64,000 nt of DNA from Psoroptes ovis (taxonomy: Eukaryota > Arthropoda > Arachnida > Sarcoptiformes > Psoroptidae), in NCBI GenBank assembly GCA_002943765.1, contig PQWQ01000003.1, positions 4,153,501 to 4,217,500 on the forward strand, read 5' to 3'. The notes under the pieces were generated by a model. The model worked only from the letters and a program-made list of their open reading frames with translations, ran no database searches and was not told the DNA's origin. The position numbers and the translations under genes are program-made. Shown one piece after another: positions 48,960 to 60,200 of this stretch (within the stretch, counting starts at the first letter, position 1; every line of letters begins with the position of its first letter).

Positions 48960-49230
48960 TATTTTAAGATATTTTTCTTCGTAAAAACATTCGATCAATG
49001 ATCATTCAATGGATTTCGTATTTTTTCAAATTTGGATCAATTCAATTGGATAGATTTTTGATTAATGATGTCTATAATTATCATCGTTGTCATCAGTGAT
49101 CATAATCAAAGATCAAAATAAACAACAACAAAAAAAGCACCAAAAGGTTGTAATTTTTGTTTGCCCCATATTTCCACCACCAGCACCACCATAACCGGCA
49201 CCACCTTTACTCTTGATCATTTATTATTTA

Positions 49231-49350
49231 CAGTGTTTCAAGTTTTTATTCAGAGTTTTAAAGTTAATTTTCATAGTTTTGAATGAAATTTCAAATGGTA
49301 AAATTACGAAATTCAATTTTAAAACTACGAATTGAAACTTTAAACTCTCG
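49231..49350. mobile_element. TA-flanked foldback MITE, second family
   Basis: Left end CAGTGTTTCAAGTTTTTATT after TA; right arm AAAACTACGAATTGAAACTT. Shorter and more diverged than the copy at 37359. Confidence 0.75.
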
Positions 49351-49684
49351 ATTTAAGAAATATGTGAATAAATAAATACATGCCTCATTAACAAACTCAT
49401 GTATAGGTCGATGTTGTTACACATATAACTGGTTATTTAACTTAAATATTTTCTCGGGATAATTCAAATTCCAACAGAGATAATTCAAATAATCAACGAC
49501 AACGATAACAACAACAAAATACAGTAACAAAATGTATAAATATACAAATATAATTACCTTTAATCGTTCATCGATTATCATGATAATAATAATAACTATA
49601 ATCCTAATGATAATGATGATGATGATGATGATGATCATCAACAACAACAATGAAAGCAATTTTCGAGTAAATAATAATGTATAT

Positions 49685-49767
49685 TAGTTTGTCCGAAAAA
49701 TTTTGGCTGATTTTTATACAAACAACTCTATCGGATTAAGCCGAATGAACTTTTCGGATAATCTAAA
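49685..49767 (+). mobile_element. Mariner-end MITE, subfamily 1
   Basis: 83 bp, TTAGTTTGTCCGAAAAATTT to GAACTTTTCGGATAATCTAA; TA on the left. Confidence 0.83.
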
Positions 49768-49801
49768 AAATAATACAAATATATGAATACACAGGTATAT
49801 A

Positions 49802-49881
49802 TTGGGTTGTCCGAAAAGTTTTTACCGATTATATCGTAAGGAATCATGAGAAAATCGGCAAAAACTTATGAGACAACCTAA
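49802..49881. mobile_element. Mariner-end MITE, subfamily 2
   Basis: 80 bp, 34 bp after the previous copy. TTGGGTTGTCCGAAAAGTTT, inner ACCGATTATATCGTAAGGAA and AAAATCGGCAAAAACTTATG, right end ACAACCTAA with TA. Confidence 0.85.
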
Positions 49882-50438
49882 TACAAACAGGTATATTCAA
49901 CAAGTGTTCACCATCTAAGTAATAATAATAATAGCATGTATAATCACGCCGTCTTCATCACAATTATTATAAAGATCGGCGTCTTTAAATATATCCACCA
50001 AAGGATAGATCAAATCACGGCAAGCAAAAATATGAATTTTCGAATTTCGTGAATCAACAGGTATTTCGAATGTGAATCAACAGGTTGTAAGTGATTGAAA
50101 GAGATATTCGTATGGAATTCGTCGAAGATAGTTCGATAAGGGGGAAGCAAAAGGGGGAAAACATGAATACTTCGATGTATTTTGATAGATGATCGTGCAG
50201 CAGCAGCAGCAGCGGTGGCAGCACCAGCGCCCCTACCTTCGGCCGCCTTAACAACCTAAGACGGCCGACCGACCGATGAACAAGTTTGGATGATTGGAAA
50301 TCGATGATGCTGCTGCTGCTGCTGGCGCATGGTGATGTTAATGCTGATCATGTCGATGTTGATGCAGTTGGACAAGATGATCATAATGATTTAAGACATG
50401 GAGTAAAGAAAAACAAGATTTTTCAATTCGAAGATATA

Positions 50439-50519
50439 TTAGCTCGTCCGAAAAGTTTTTGCTGATTTTCCAAATGATTCTCTACGATATAATCGGCAAA
50501 AACTAATCGGACAACCTAA
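50439..50519. mobile_element. Mariner-end MITE, subfamily 2
   Basis: 81 bp with TA flanks, TTAGCTCGTCCGAAAAGTTT to AACTAATCGGACAACCTAA; inner TGATTTTCC and TATAATCGGCAAAAAC pair. Confidence 0.85.
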
Positions 50520-52768
50520 TATTTGTCTGTGTGTTTTCAATCATTTGATATTATCTCTCTGAGGATATTTATTTATTCATTCATATTTTTTAAGATATTT
50601 TACCCGTGTCAGTGGATGTCTGCCGATGATAAGACTATTGATGGTGATGGTGGTTGGATGTGGTGGTTTAATACAAGAAATGATGGCAAACTTGTTGCTG
50701 GTTATTATCATCATCGAAGACTCATTGATTCGAAAATAAAGGAGGACTGAAAGGGGAAACTAATCAAACTTCGATATAAACTTATCGATTATGAATTATA
50801 TATTTGTGTGCAATTTACTTTGATTTACTTTGATCAATGAGTTGTTGCATTGTACAAGCATGCAAACATGCTTCGGATGCATGGATTCATTGATAATATT
50901 GAAGCATACAGGTATTTGATTGGAATAAAAATTTAAAATGATCAAAATACACGAAACCACATGCTTCATGCTGCTTGAAGCCGTTTTAATATGAAAATAT
51001 TTAAGATTTCCATTAAAACATTTCGGTGATTAATATAAATTTCAATGGGAGTCCATTGAAATTTTGTTTTTTGATTTAAATTTAAATTCAAAGTAATTTG
51101 AATTTAAATTTAAATTCACGTTGAATCTAATCTTCACGAATTTGTTAAGATTCATTTTGAACAAATTCATTAAAATTTGTCCATAATTTCAAAAACATTT
51201 TCTAAAAATCATTTTTGAAATTATTCAAAAATGAATTAGAAATTACCTGAATGAAATATTCAATGAATGAAATAATAATAAATGAATGAATTTAAATATA
51301 AATATACCTGGCTGAAATGTATTTAAAATAGCTCAAATAGTAGTAAATATTTGCATGAATTCAAGTTTTGTAATTAAATATTTTTCTCAATTTTCTCATT
51401 TAAGCATTTCTCATTCATTCACTCATTTTTCAAATTGATTTTGTTTCGCTACATTTAATCGTTATGTTTAATTGCGAATACTTAAAATTTAAATAGAAGA
51501 AAATTACGTAAAATATTCGAAGGAAAATTATGAGAAATATCAAACTTAGATTATTGAAATACATGAATAAATAAATGTAAATAAATGAATTTGAATGAAT
51601 ATAAATTTCAATGTCATTTTTCAATGGCTTTGAGAATATTTATTTTATTTGAATTTATTTTAATTCAAATATTTGTGTATTTAAAGCGTTTACATTACAT
51701 AACACGCTTGAATATATGAATATTTATGAATATTCATAGCTACAATGTAACATTGAACAATGTTTGAATGAAATATTTGTGAGAATTTTCGGTGAAAACA
51801 TCGAAATAATCATTGAAAATCTATCTGAAATAATATTTCAAATGTTTTCTGGTTTTTTTTCAACTATTTTTGGTTGACCAAATGATAGATGAAGATGAAA
51901 ACAAGTTTGTTCAATGCAATGTTTTGTTCACGAAAAATTTTTTCACAAAAATAACCAAACATTCAACAAGTGGTTCGAACAATTGATCAAAATGATAATT
52001 GTTAGACATTTAGGCATGTTTACATGCTGCATGCATACAGGCCAATGTCCGAAGTGTTTTGAAAATGTTTGCTCTGAGTATTGTCATTTGAAATTTGTGA
52101 AATAATTTTAGTTCAATCATTTAAATCAATGATCAATGATTTTATTGGGCATAAGGTAAAAGGATGAAGGTTTAGAGGTTTAAAGGTCAAAAGTCTTGGG
52201 TTTTACAAGGTTATGGTGACAATTTAAGCAGATTTTAATGCATTTTCGATGCATTTTCTCATGCAATCAATGTAAATCGATGATATTCTCGAAAATACAA
52301 AGTAAAAATTCAAAATAAATGAAAAATGGACTGAAAATGGATCGAAATTGTTAGCTGATATAGCTCGGAGGCAAATCAATATTATCATTATTATTATTTC
52401 CATTATTTCTTATTATTTCTTCTCTTAGATCTTAAAACAAATATTTTGAAAAAAATTTCAAAATATCAATACAAACACACACTTGTGGGTTTGATATTGA
52501 TCACAATCGATAATTATCAATTAATAACAAATCTCATACGAATTTCTTAAGAAAAATGTATGGATTTGCCCCTTTCGATTCATTCAAAGATTGATTCAAT
52601 CATTGATTAATTACAAAGATACGAGCAAACAACTGAGAAATATTCGAAAACTTTTCAAAAATCGAAAGCATTGGGGATCAAAAGCCGATTCCCATTTGAA
52701 AACTTTGAATTAAAATGAAACGAAATGAAATTGAAATTGAATTTGAATTCGCCGAATTATTTTCATAT

Positions 52769-52886
52769 AAGGTTTCAAGTTTTAATTCGTAGTTTTAAAA
52801 TTGAATTTCGTAATTGTACAGTTCAAAATTACATTCAAAACTACGAAAATCAACTTGAAAACTCCGAATTAAAATTTGAAACCCTG
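52769..52886. mobile_element. TA-flanked foldback MITE, second family
   Basis: GGTTTCAAGTTTTAATTCGT on the left pairs with AATTAAAATTTGAAACCCTG on the right; TA follows. About 118 bp. Confidence 0.8.
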
Positions 52887-55411
52887 TACTAATATGAACG
52901 TGTTTATTATAATAATAATAACGTGTCGATTAACCGTATTATTATTATTAAAATTTGAAGAAAGATTTCAAGAAATTGGAACACAAAAAATCTAATCCTT
53001 AATACAATTCATTCATTCATTCAATGAATAAAGTAAGAAAATTTGCCAATTTTCATCTCAAGTATTTGATATATATAAATGAATATAAACAATGAATCAA
53101 TCAATCAAATCAAATCAATCATTTTCATATATTTAATTTTCATTGAATTATTATTATGAGAAAATATGAAATTAGAAGGAATAAAATGAATGAAATGAAA
53201 CAAATTGAAACACTTTTCAAATATGTATTTATGATTTAAGATTATTTATCATTCGGAATGATAATGGTAACAACAATCTTAATAATAAGGATAATGGTTA
53301 GGTGTTGGCCATTTGTTCATATGTATGTCTTTGAACGAATATTTTGAATAAATAAATGAATTTCAATCATTTATTCTCATTTATTCATTCGTTTTCATTA
53401 GATTTCATTTATTATTTCAATTTTTCATAGATTTCAATAATCTGATAATCATTTTTCGTTGATTTTTATTTTAGATTTCGTAGATTAGTTCGTACAATTT
53501 CGAATTATTTTGTACGTTTCATTATTATTATTAATCCTTTGAGTACAAATATGTTTTGAACACATGTTTTTCTCACATTTTTAATACTTCATGGTAAACC
53601 TTTAACAATCATTTAGTTCATTATTTATTCATTCATTTCTTCGAAATCATAAATTCATTTCGTGCAAAATACACATCAAACAAGCTCAACATCATCAGCA
53701 AGCAATCATATTCAAGTCAATATTTTGTTGAACAAAGTAAATTATGATTTGGTTTGATTTGATTTGTTCAATGAGAAAATTATGCGGCAGCAAAAGCGAA
53801 AAAATCCATAAATGCATTGCTAATTTAGTATTCAACGAGTTAAGATTTTTCTACTTTAGATTTTCTCTCAGTTTTTCTTTGATTTTTGGATTTTAATCAA
53901 GGAAAAAGTCTTCGAACCTTTGAAATTTTGAAAATTCAAAATTTCAAAATTTTGAAAAATTCGGGACTATTAGAGCCATCTGGTGGCGGCGTTTGTTACT
54001 AAATTTGAATTTTTCAAAATTTGAAAAATCAAAATCACCATGGGGATTTGCTGCTGATTAACAGGGCATATCTAAAGAGGAAAAAGAGGGAAAATTCAAT
54101 CATCGTCATTCAATTAAATCACAAATATTTTCGATGATTAAAAATCAAAATAAAAAGCCACCGGTAAAACTCAAAGCAAATTCAAAGTAAAAACATTCGA
54201 AAACATTCGAAAAACCAAAGCAAATCAACGATACGCAAGGTTATCACCTATGGTTACCATAGAAAAAACAATGATTAATTGATGATTGATATCTTACTGA
54301 TATACCTTTGATGGTGATGGAGATGATGATGATGATGGAGATGATAATTGTCATAAGATAAGGTGGAGAGAGACAGAGAAATTAATGAAAATAACTTTTG
54401 TTTTATTTTGGTGGTGGTGATATACACAGGTAATGGTGGTGAGGTGGTGATATACACAGGTATTTGAAAAACAATAAATTTGATTGGAAAAATTTTCCGG
54501 GCTGAAAATTTTCAATCAATCAACGATCATACAGGTACAGGGTCTTGTATTCTCATAGGCTTAGATTAGATGCTTAGCAGTCATCATCGATTATCGTATG
54601 ATATCACCGACAATTGATTCTTGAATTTTGAAAATTTTCAAAAAAAAACACCCTCATCAATTTCATGATTTGTCAGCTTTGGATGCAATTATATGCCGAC
54701 TATATAGGAAAATAGACATCTTTCTACAGATTGTAGATTTGATGATTACGAATTTGATTGATTTATTTTTGTGTATTTGTGAGATTTATTTATGAATTAA
54801 GAGATTTATATTTTTATAAATTAAGATGTGATTTATTTATTATGAGATGTGATTTCAATCATAAAATATAATCAAATCATCAGTCGTCATTGTAAACAGC
54901 AACCAACGATGTAAATCATCATCGTTTCAAAATGTAATTTTTTAAAATCAAATTTAATGAATTATAATTTTCAGAAACGTGATTCTAAAATCATTTAAGT
55001 TGATGACGGAGAACACATTCATATTTTTTATAATGAAAATTCATTATTTTTTTTTGTCAATTCATTCATTGTTATTGAATATTTGTTAATACATGAAACA
55101 ATATATGATATGAATTATCATCAAAATAATATAAATCAATTCATTTAATTTCTTGTGATTTAACACGTTCGAAATTATTTATAATTCAATTCAACGATAT
55201 ATGATTATCATCATTCAAAAATTTGGGTCAAATTGATGTGTTTGAATCTTTTTGAGTTTTTTCGAATCTTTTCGAATACAAATCAACAAGACTAAGTGAC
55301 AAGTGTTTTTTAGACATGATTCAAATCTTGAAATGAATTCAGGATTGGAATCACATTCCATATATAAATTGTATGAAATCGTTGAAAATTGAATTGAATC
55401 GATCAAACAAA

Positions 55412-56700
55412 ATGCTCAGAGACAATTTCAATACAATCATCATAACAATATTCATCATATATTTTCTATTATGTGATTATCATCTCTATGAAACAATACA
55501 AAATGAATCAAATTTAAATGTGAGTCAATCTAAATTGATTTAAAAGTTTTAAATTGACTGATTGATTAATACGCAAACAAACACTCATTCAGATAACGAT
55601 CACAGTGAAAACCGTTATGATTGATCATGTCAATCTTTACATATTACACCCTTTAACAGTAATATTTATTGAATTGACAAACTTACCGAATCATTTCGAA
55701 TGGTTACAAGCAAATCATGTTTCGTATTTAGGCGTATTATTCGCATTGTTGGCATCCAAATTGATTATGAATGATCACCTGTATGTTCGCCGATTCGGTT
55801 GTTTAGCATATTTCTTTCGGCAATTTATGGACGATCTTGATGGTTATATTGCACGTAATCGATTAGGTATCGATGCTAATAAACAGGTAATAATTCACAT
55901 AGAAAACTATACACAATGATAATTGACCCTTGGTCATTTTTCAAAATTCAAAAACACAGGTATCGGTCACAAATTCAAGCGGTTACATTGTCGATGGCCT
56001 TTGTGATGCCATCGGTATCGTTGTATTTTGTTTTGCATTATTTCTGTATTCATTGAAACATAATAAATTTAATTCATTGTCAAGATCGATGACCACTACC
56101 ACCACCACCATGACAACATCAACAATTACAAAGACAACAACCTCATCATCAACATCATTGACGACTAATGGTCAAAACAATAATAATAATAATAATAAAT
56201 CAACATATGTTTTGCTTTGTGAAAATGATAAATGTGATGATGATGATTTCTATGATGATGTATCATCATCCGCATCCAAATCATTAACCAAAACATCGAA
56301 ATCAATCGATTTATATCAACGAAATCGATTAATCAAACAATACGTAACGTTATTAGTGCTACATTTCGGTTATTCCGCTTTCGCATGGAACATATTCCTA
56401 AATCAATATCATTACTTGATTGATCCGAATTTATTCGATGGTTTTGCCCGACGTACGGTTATGCAAGAGAATATATTTAAATCATATATGATGACTTTGA
56501 TAACGTTTTTATGGCGTATTTTCAATCCACATTCATTTACCAATTATTTGCTGATCGCAATCTATTTGAATAAACACAATGAATGGCTGCAGATATCGAA
56601 TCGTTATGTATTCTATTTAATCACATGTCTTTCAATTGTTTGCATTGTACATTTGAAACGAATCGATTATTGTTTAAATGATCAATTAACACTGTTTTGA
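55412..56700 (+). CDS. CDP-alcohol phosphotransferase, ceramide phosphoethanolamine synthase-like
   Basis: Three exons: 55412..55519, 55593..55886 and 55960..56700, 380 aa. Exon 1 gives an N-terminal hydrophobic anchor (IIITIFIIYFLLCDYHLYE). The CDP-alcohol phosphotransferase motif is present: DDLDGYIAR, then after a 17-residue spacer GYIVDGLCD. Usual members have 8-9 residues there, so the spacer is long; an intron falls inside it. Several more hydrophobic segments follow, interrupted by a Thr/Ser/Asn/Asp-rich insert (about residues 180-250). The NHVSYLG..VRRFGCLAYFFRQFMDDLDG arrangement suggests the invertebrate ceramide phosphoethanolamine synthase, which moves phosphoethanolamine from CDP-ethanolamine to ceramide in the Golgi. 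Superfamily is sure; the exact substrate is inferred. Confidence 0.8.
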
Positions 56701-57229
56701 ATCGGGCCAATTTTCACACATTGAAATTCATCAATAATTTTTGTATTATTTATTTAAAATAATAAAAAAAGAAGAAAGGGTTATACATATATATGTAATT
56801 TATTAATTTTATAATAAAATATATATTTTTTTTCTTATTATTTCATTTAATTTTAAGTGAATAAAACACACGACTAGATAGTTCGGGTTGTTTTCATCTT
56901 CAATAATTGAAATTTCATAAATGATTAATTAATTAATTGTAATTAATTAGTTGTGTATTTACGTTTTTTTTGGTTTATGGTGGTGGTGTATGTGCAATTA
57001 TAATAATAAAATTGAATAAATGATGAGAATATTTTTGATCAAATTTTAAAGATTATAACCTCATTAGCATACCATTATCAATTTGAACGTGAGATGACAT
57101 TATGACATTATGATGAAAGGGTTAATCAATTTAGAATGAAATGAATTTTTGCTGTGAAAAATGGATGAAATTATGATTATCATTAATCAAACGATTCATC
57201 GAATGGATTCATTCATTCATTCGATTCGC
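56701..57229. other. Convergent 3' intergenic region
   Basis: Lies between the stops of the CPES-like gene (+) and MYPT (-). AATAAAA-type polyadenylation words on the plus strand at about 56759-56765 and 56812-56818. No gene. Confidence 0.6.
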
Positions 57230-60200
57230 TTAATTTTTCGACAATTTCGATATAACACGTATCAATGCTGCATTTTCATCTTTCAAACGCATATTATCCG
57301 CTTTAATATCGTTCATTATTTTCAGTTCTTCTTCCAGCTCGGATATATTACGTTGCAGCGATCGTTTTTCACGATTAAATTCTTGTTCACGTTTCTTATC
57401 CATTTCTTCTATTTCTTTCAAACGTTTACGTAATGTTTCATTTTCACGTAGTAATTGTTTACATAATTTTTTATAATCAATTTCATCTGATGATATTAGA
57501 TTTGAAATATCTTTGAGGTCTTTCGTTGAATCACTAGTCGAATTTGTCATTGATTGATCATTATTGGCATTATTTAAATTAGACCTAGAATAGCTATTAT
57601 AAACATTATTATCATTATTGTTGTTTTCATTTGCATACGATGATGATGATGATAAATTATTATTATTATTATTATTTGTATTAGTATTATTATTGCTGTC
57701 ATATGATGATAATGAATTAATTGATGATGCTGCCGATATATTACTAGTAGGTGTTGTTGTTGCTGTTGCAATATCATCAGCTAATGATGATTGATCACGG
57801 CTACGTGTCGAATTTAATGATGATAATGATGATGCATTCGATACGGCTGGACGTGTTATGATACGTGATGAACGGGTAGCTGGGTTAGTCGGTGTCTGTG
57901 GGGGGGAATAAGTAGAAAAATGAAATTAATTAATTTAAATTAAAATAAAGGTCTAAATTGGAAATTAAGAATTATTAATTATCTAACAGCATATGTCTGT
58001 GTTCCACTGCCAATCGAATTTAAACTATTTTGTGATTGTGAACGTAAACGATTAGCAATCGATGACATTGCCGATGGTTGATGTGCATTGGTGGATGATG
58101 ATGATGGCCGTCGCATATGTGGATTACGACGATGACTATTCGAACCGGAACCATATGATGATGATGCAGCCGATTGCATATATTGATCAACAGCTGATTG
58201 ACCAACACCACCGCTACCGGCACCACTTCCATATAATGATGTTAATGATCGTGATATTGGACTTGAACCAGTCAAGGCTGATGACGCTGATGACAGACGA
58301 CTAGATGATGGTTTCGATGATGATGATGATGTTGCAGACGATAATCTTGGATTATATGATGACAATCCAGATCGTCGTCCAAGAGATCCATATGACATTT
58401 TTTAATTATGATTTTTTGACTAATTAATCAATTTTCTTAATGACAATCAACCAAACAATCAAAAGCAAACAAACAACTCAAATAATTGATCGTTCAATGA
58501 CTTTGTTTTTGAAATGGAAATTCTTCAATTATTTTTTAATAATTGAAATTTCAAAATAAATAATTATGCCATCAAAACACACACACATATCCATACTCGA
58601 TAAACATTTTAAAAAATTAATAAAATCTTAATAAAATAACAACGAATCATCAACAAATGACTATTTTCTCAAATAATTCGAAAAACCACAACAAAATTCT
58701 TTAAATTTCAAATTAAAATTTCATTCTCAAATACACAATTAATTTTACAATTTCAATGATTATTTTTTCACTCAATCTTCTTACACACATATAGCTCAGA
58801 CTGTGACACACTGAATCCGTTTTTTTCGAAAAATAAATGAATAAATAAATAAATTCTTGCAAATTTCATTCATTCAATCATCATTTATCACACAACCAAC
58901 CAAACCGAATGAAATAGAAGGTATTCTGAAGGATTTTTTGTTTCTTTCTTAAAGAAATTTTAGAAATAAAAATAAACAAGACGATATTCGCTTCATAAAG
59001 AAGAATCTGTTTTGAATGCATTGTATGTGAATGTATCTGTGTGTGTATTGGCATTAAATTTTACAGATTTAAATTCTTCGTATTTTGTATTTCAAACATT
59101 CACAAAACAAACATTAAATGGGTTCAAATCAATTTTCATCCCCTTTCAATTCATTTCTTTGAAAAATTCAAACCAAACCGCCGCCATTATCATTCATTTT
59201 ATATTCCTAAAAATAGACAATGTTCTAATTTTGCAATCAAAAATAATCATTTTAAATATTATTGAATTTTCTACAACAACGACATAAAACAACAGGATAA
59301 ACACACATATAGACGAATATGTGTGTACATTGATCAAATTATAAAAATAAATGATGATAATAATCATAATAATAAGCAATAAAAAAAATTGGTAAAAAAA
59401 AAACATTTAAAAATTCTAGCAGTAAAAAAAAAAGTATTAAATTCAAATTTGAAATTGAATTATAAACATAATATTGATATATTATAACAGTTTATATATT
59501 GTTTGTCTAATAATAATAATAATACATTGTTACATTGCATATTTCTCATAAACAAATGTGTCACAAATTGAAGGATATTTTGTTTGTTTTCAATGTTTAT
59601 TTGAATGTTTGTTCGCTACTGTTGCTTTCTCTATCTATATCTTTGATCAAATTCTAAAAATAATTGTAAATAAATAAATGTAAATAATGTAATTGTAATC
59701 ATTACAATTACAACTATTATAATTACAATAATTATGATCAAATTTAAATTCAAATTCAAATTTGAATTTGATCATAAAAAACGATAATCATCAATTCATA
59801 CGTAAACACACACACACACATACACACGTTGTAAAGCAATATGATATATTCAACCTTCTCTTGTTTTGTTTATCAATTACAACCGATTGATATTGAAATA
59901 TTAGAAAAAAAATATTCAAATGAATAAATGAAATAACAGATGATAAATAATTTTTCTTCATTTCTACTATTCTTAAATCAATGATTACCTTGACATTTAA
60001 ATCTATTTCATCATCATCATCATCATTTTTTTCTTTCAATACAAATGTATGTATCATTTAGTTAAAAATGATAAATACATACATAATAATAACGATGATA
60101 ATACAATGATATAATTGAAATTCTTAAAACAATAATGAAAATTGAAATATTTACTTACACTTAATGTTATTTCGAATGCTGCATCAACTTTGCCAGATGT

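Larger units (their letters stand above)
43529..55411. other. 12-kb gene-free region upstream of CrebA
   Basis: No protein-coding gene was recognised between CrebA exon 1 and the CPES-like gene, other than the hAT remnant. It contains six MITEs, two foldback elements and a 10-11 bp minisatellite at about 47316-47480, otherwise A/T-rich DNA. In a genome where most neighbours here are 0.3-2 kb apart this is a long gap. Non-coding first exons or enhancers of CrebA could lie here, but nothing in the sequence proves it. Confidence 0.6.

Noticed and set aside
50054..50254. Minus-strand frame over a CAG-rich, GC-richer patch
   Set aside because: Leu run is translation of the CAG repeat; no conserved sequence.
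51914..52105. Cys-rich open frame
   Set aside because: Cysteines are irregular, no signal peptide, no homologous pattern; probably chance in A/T-rich DNA.
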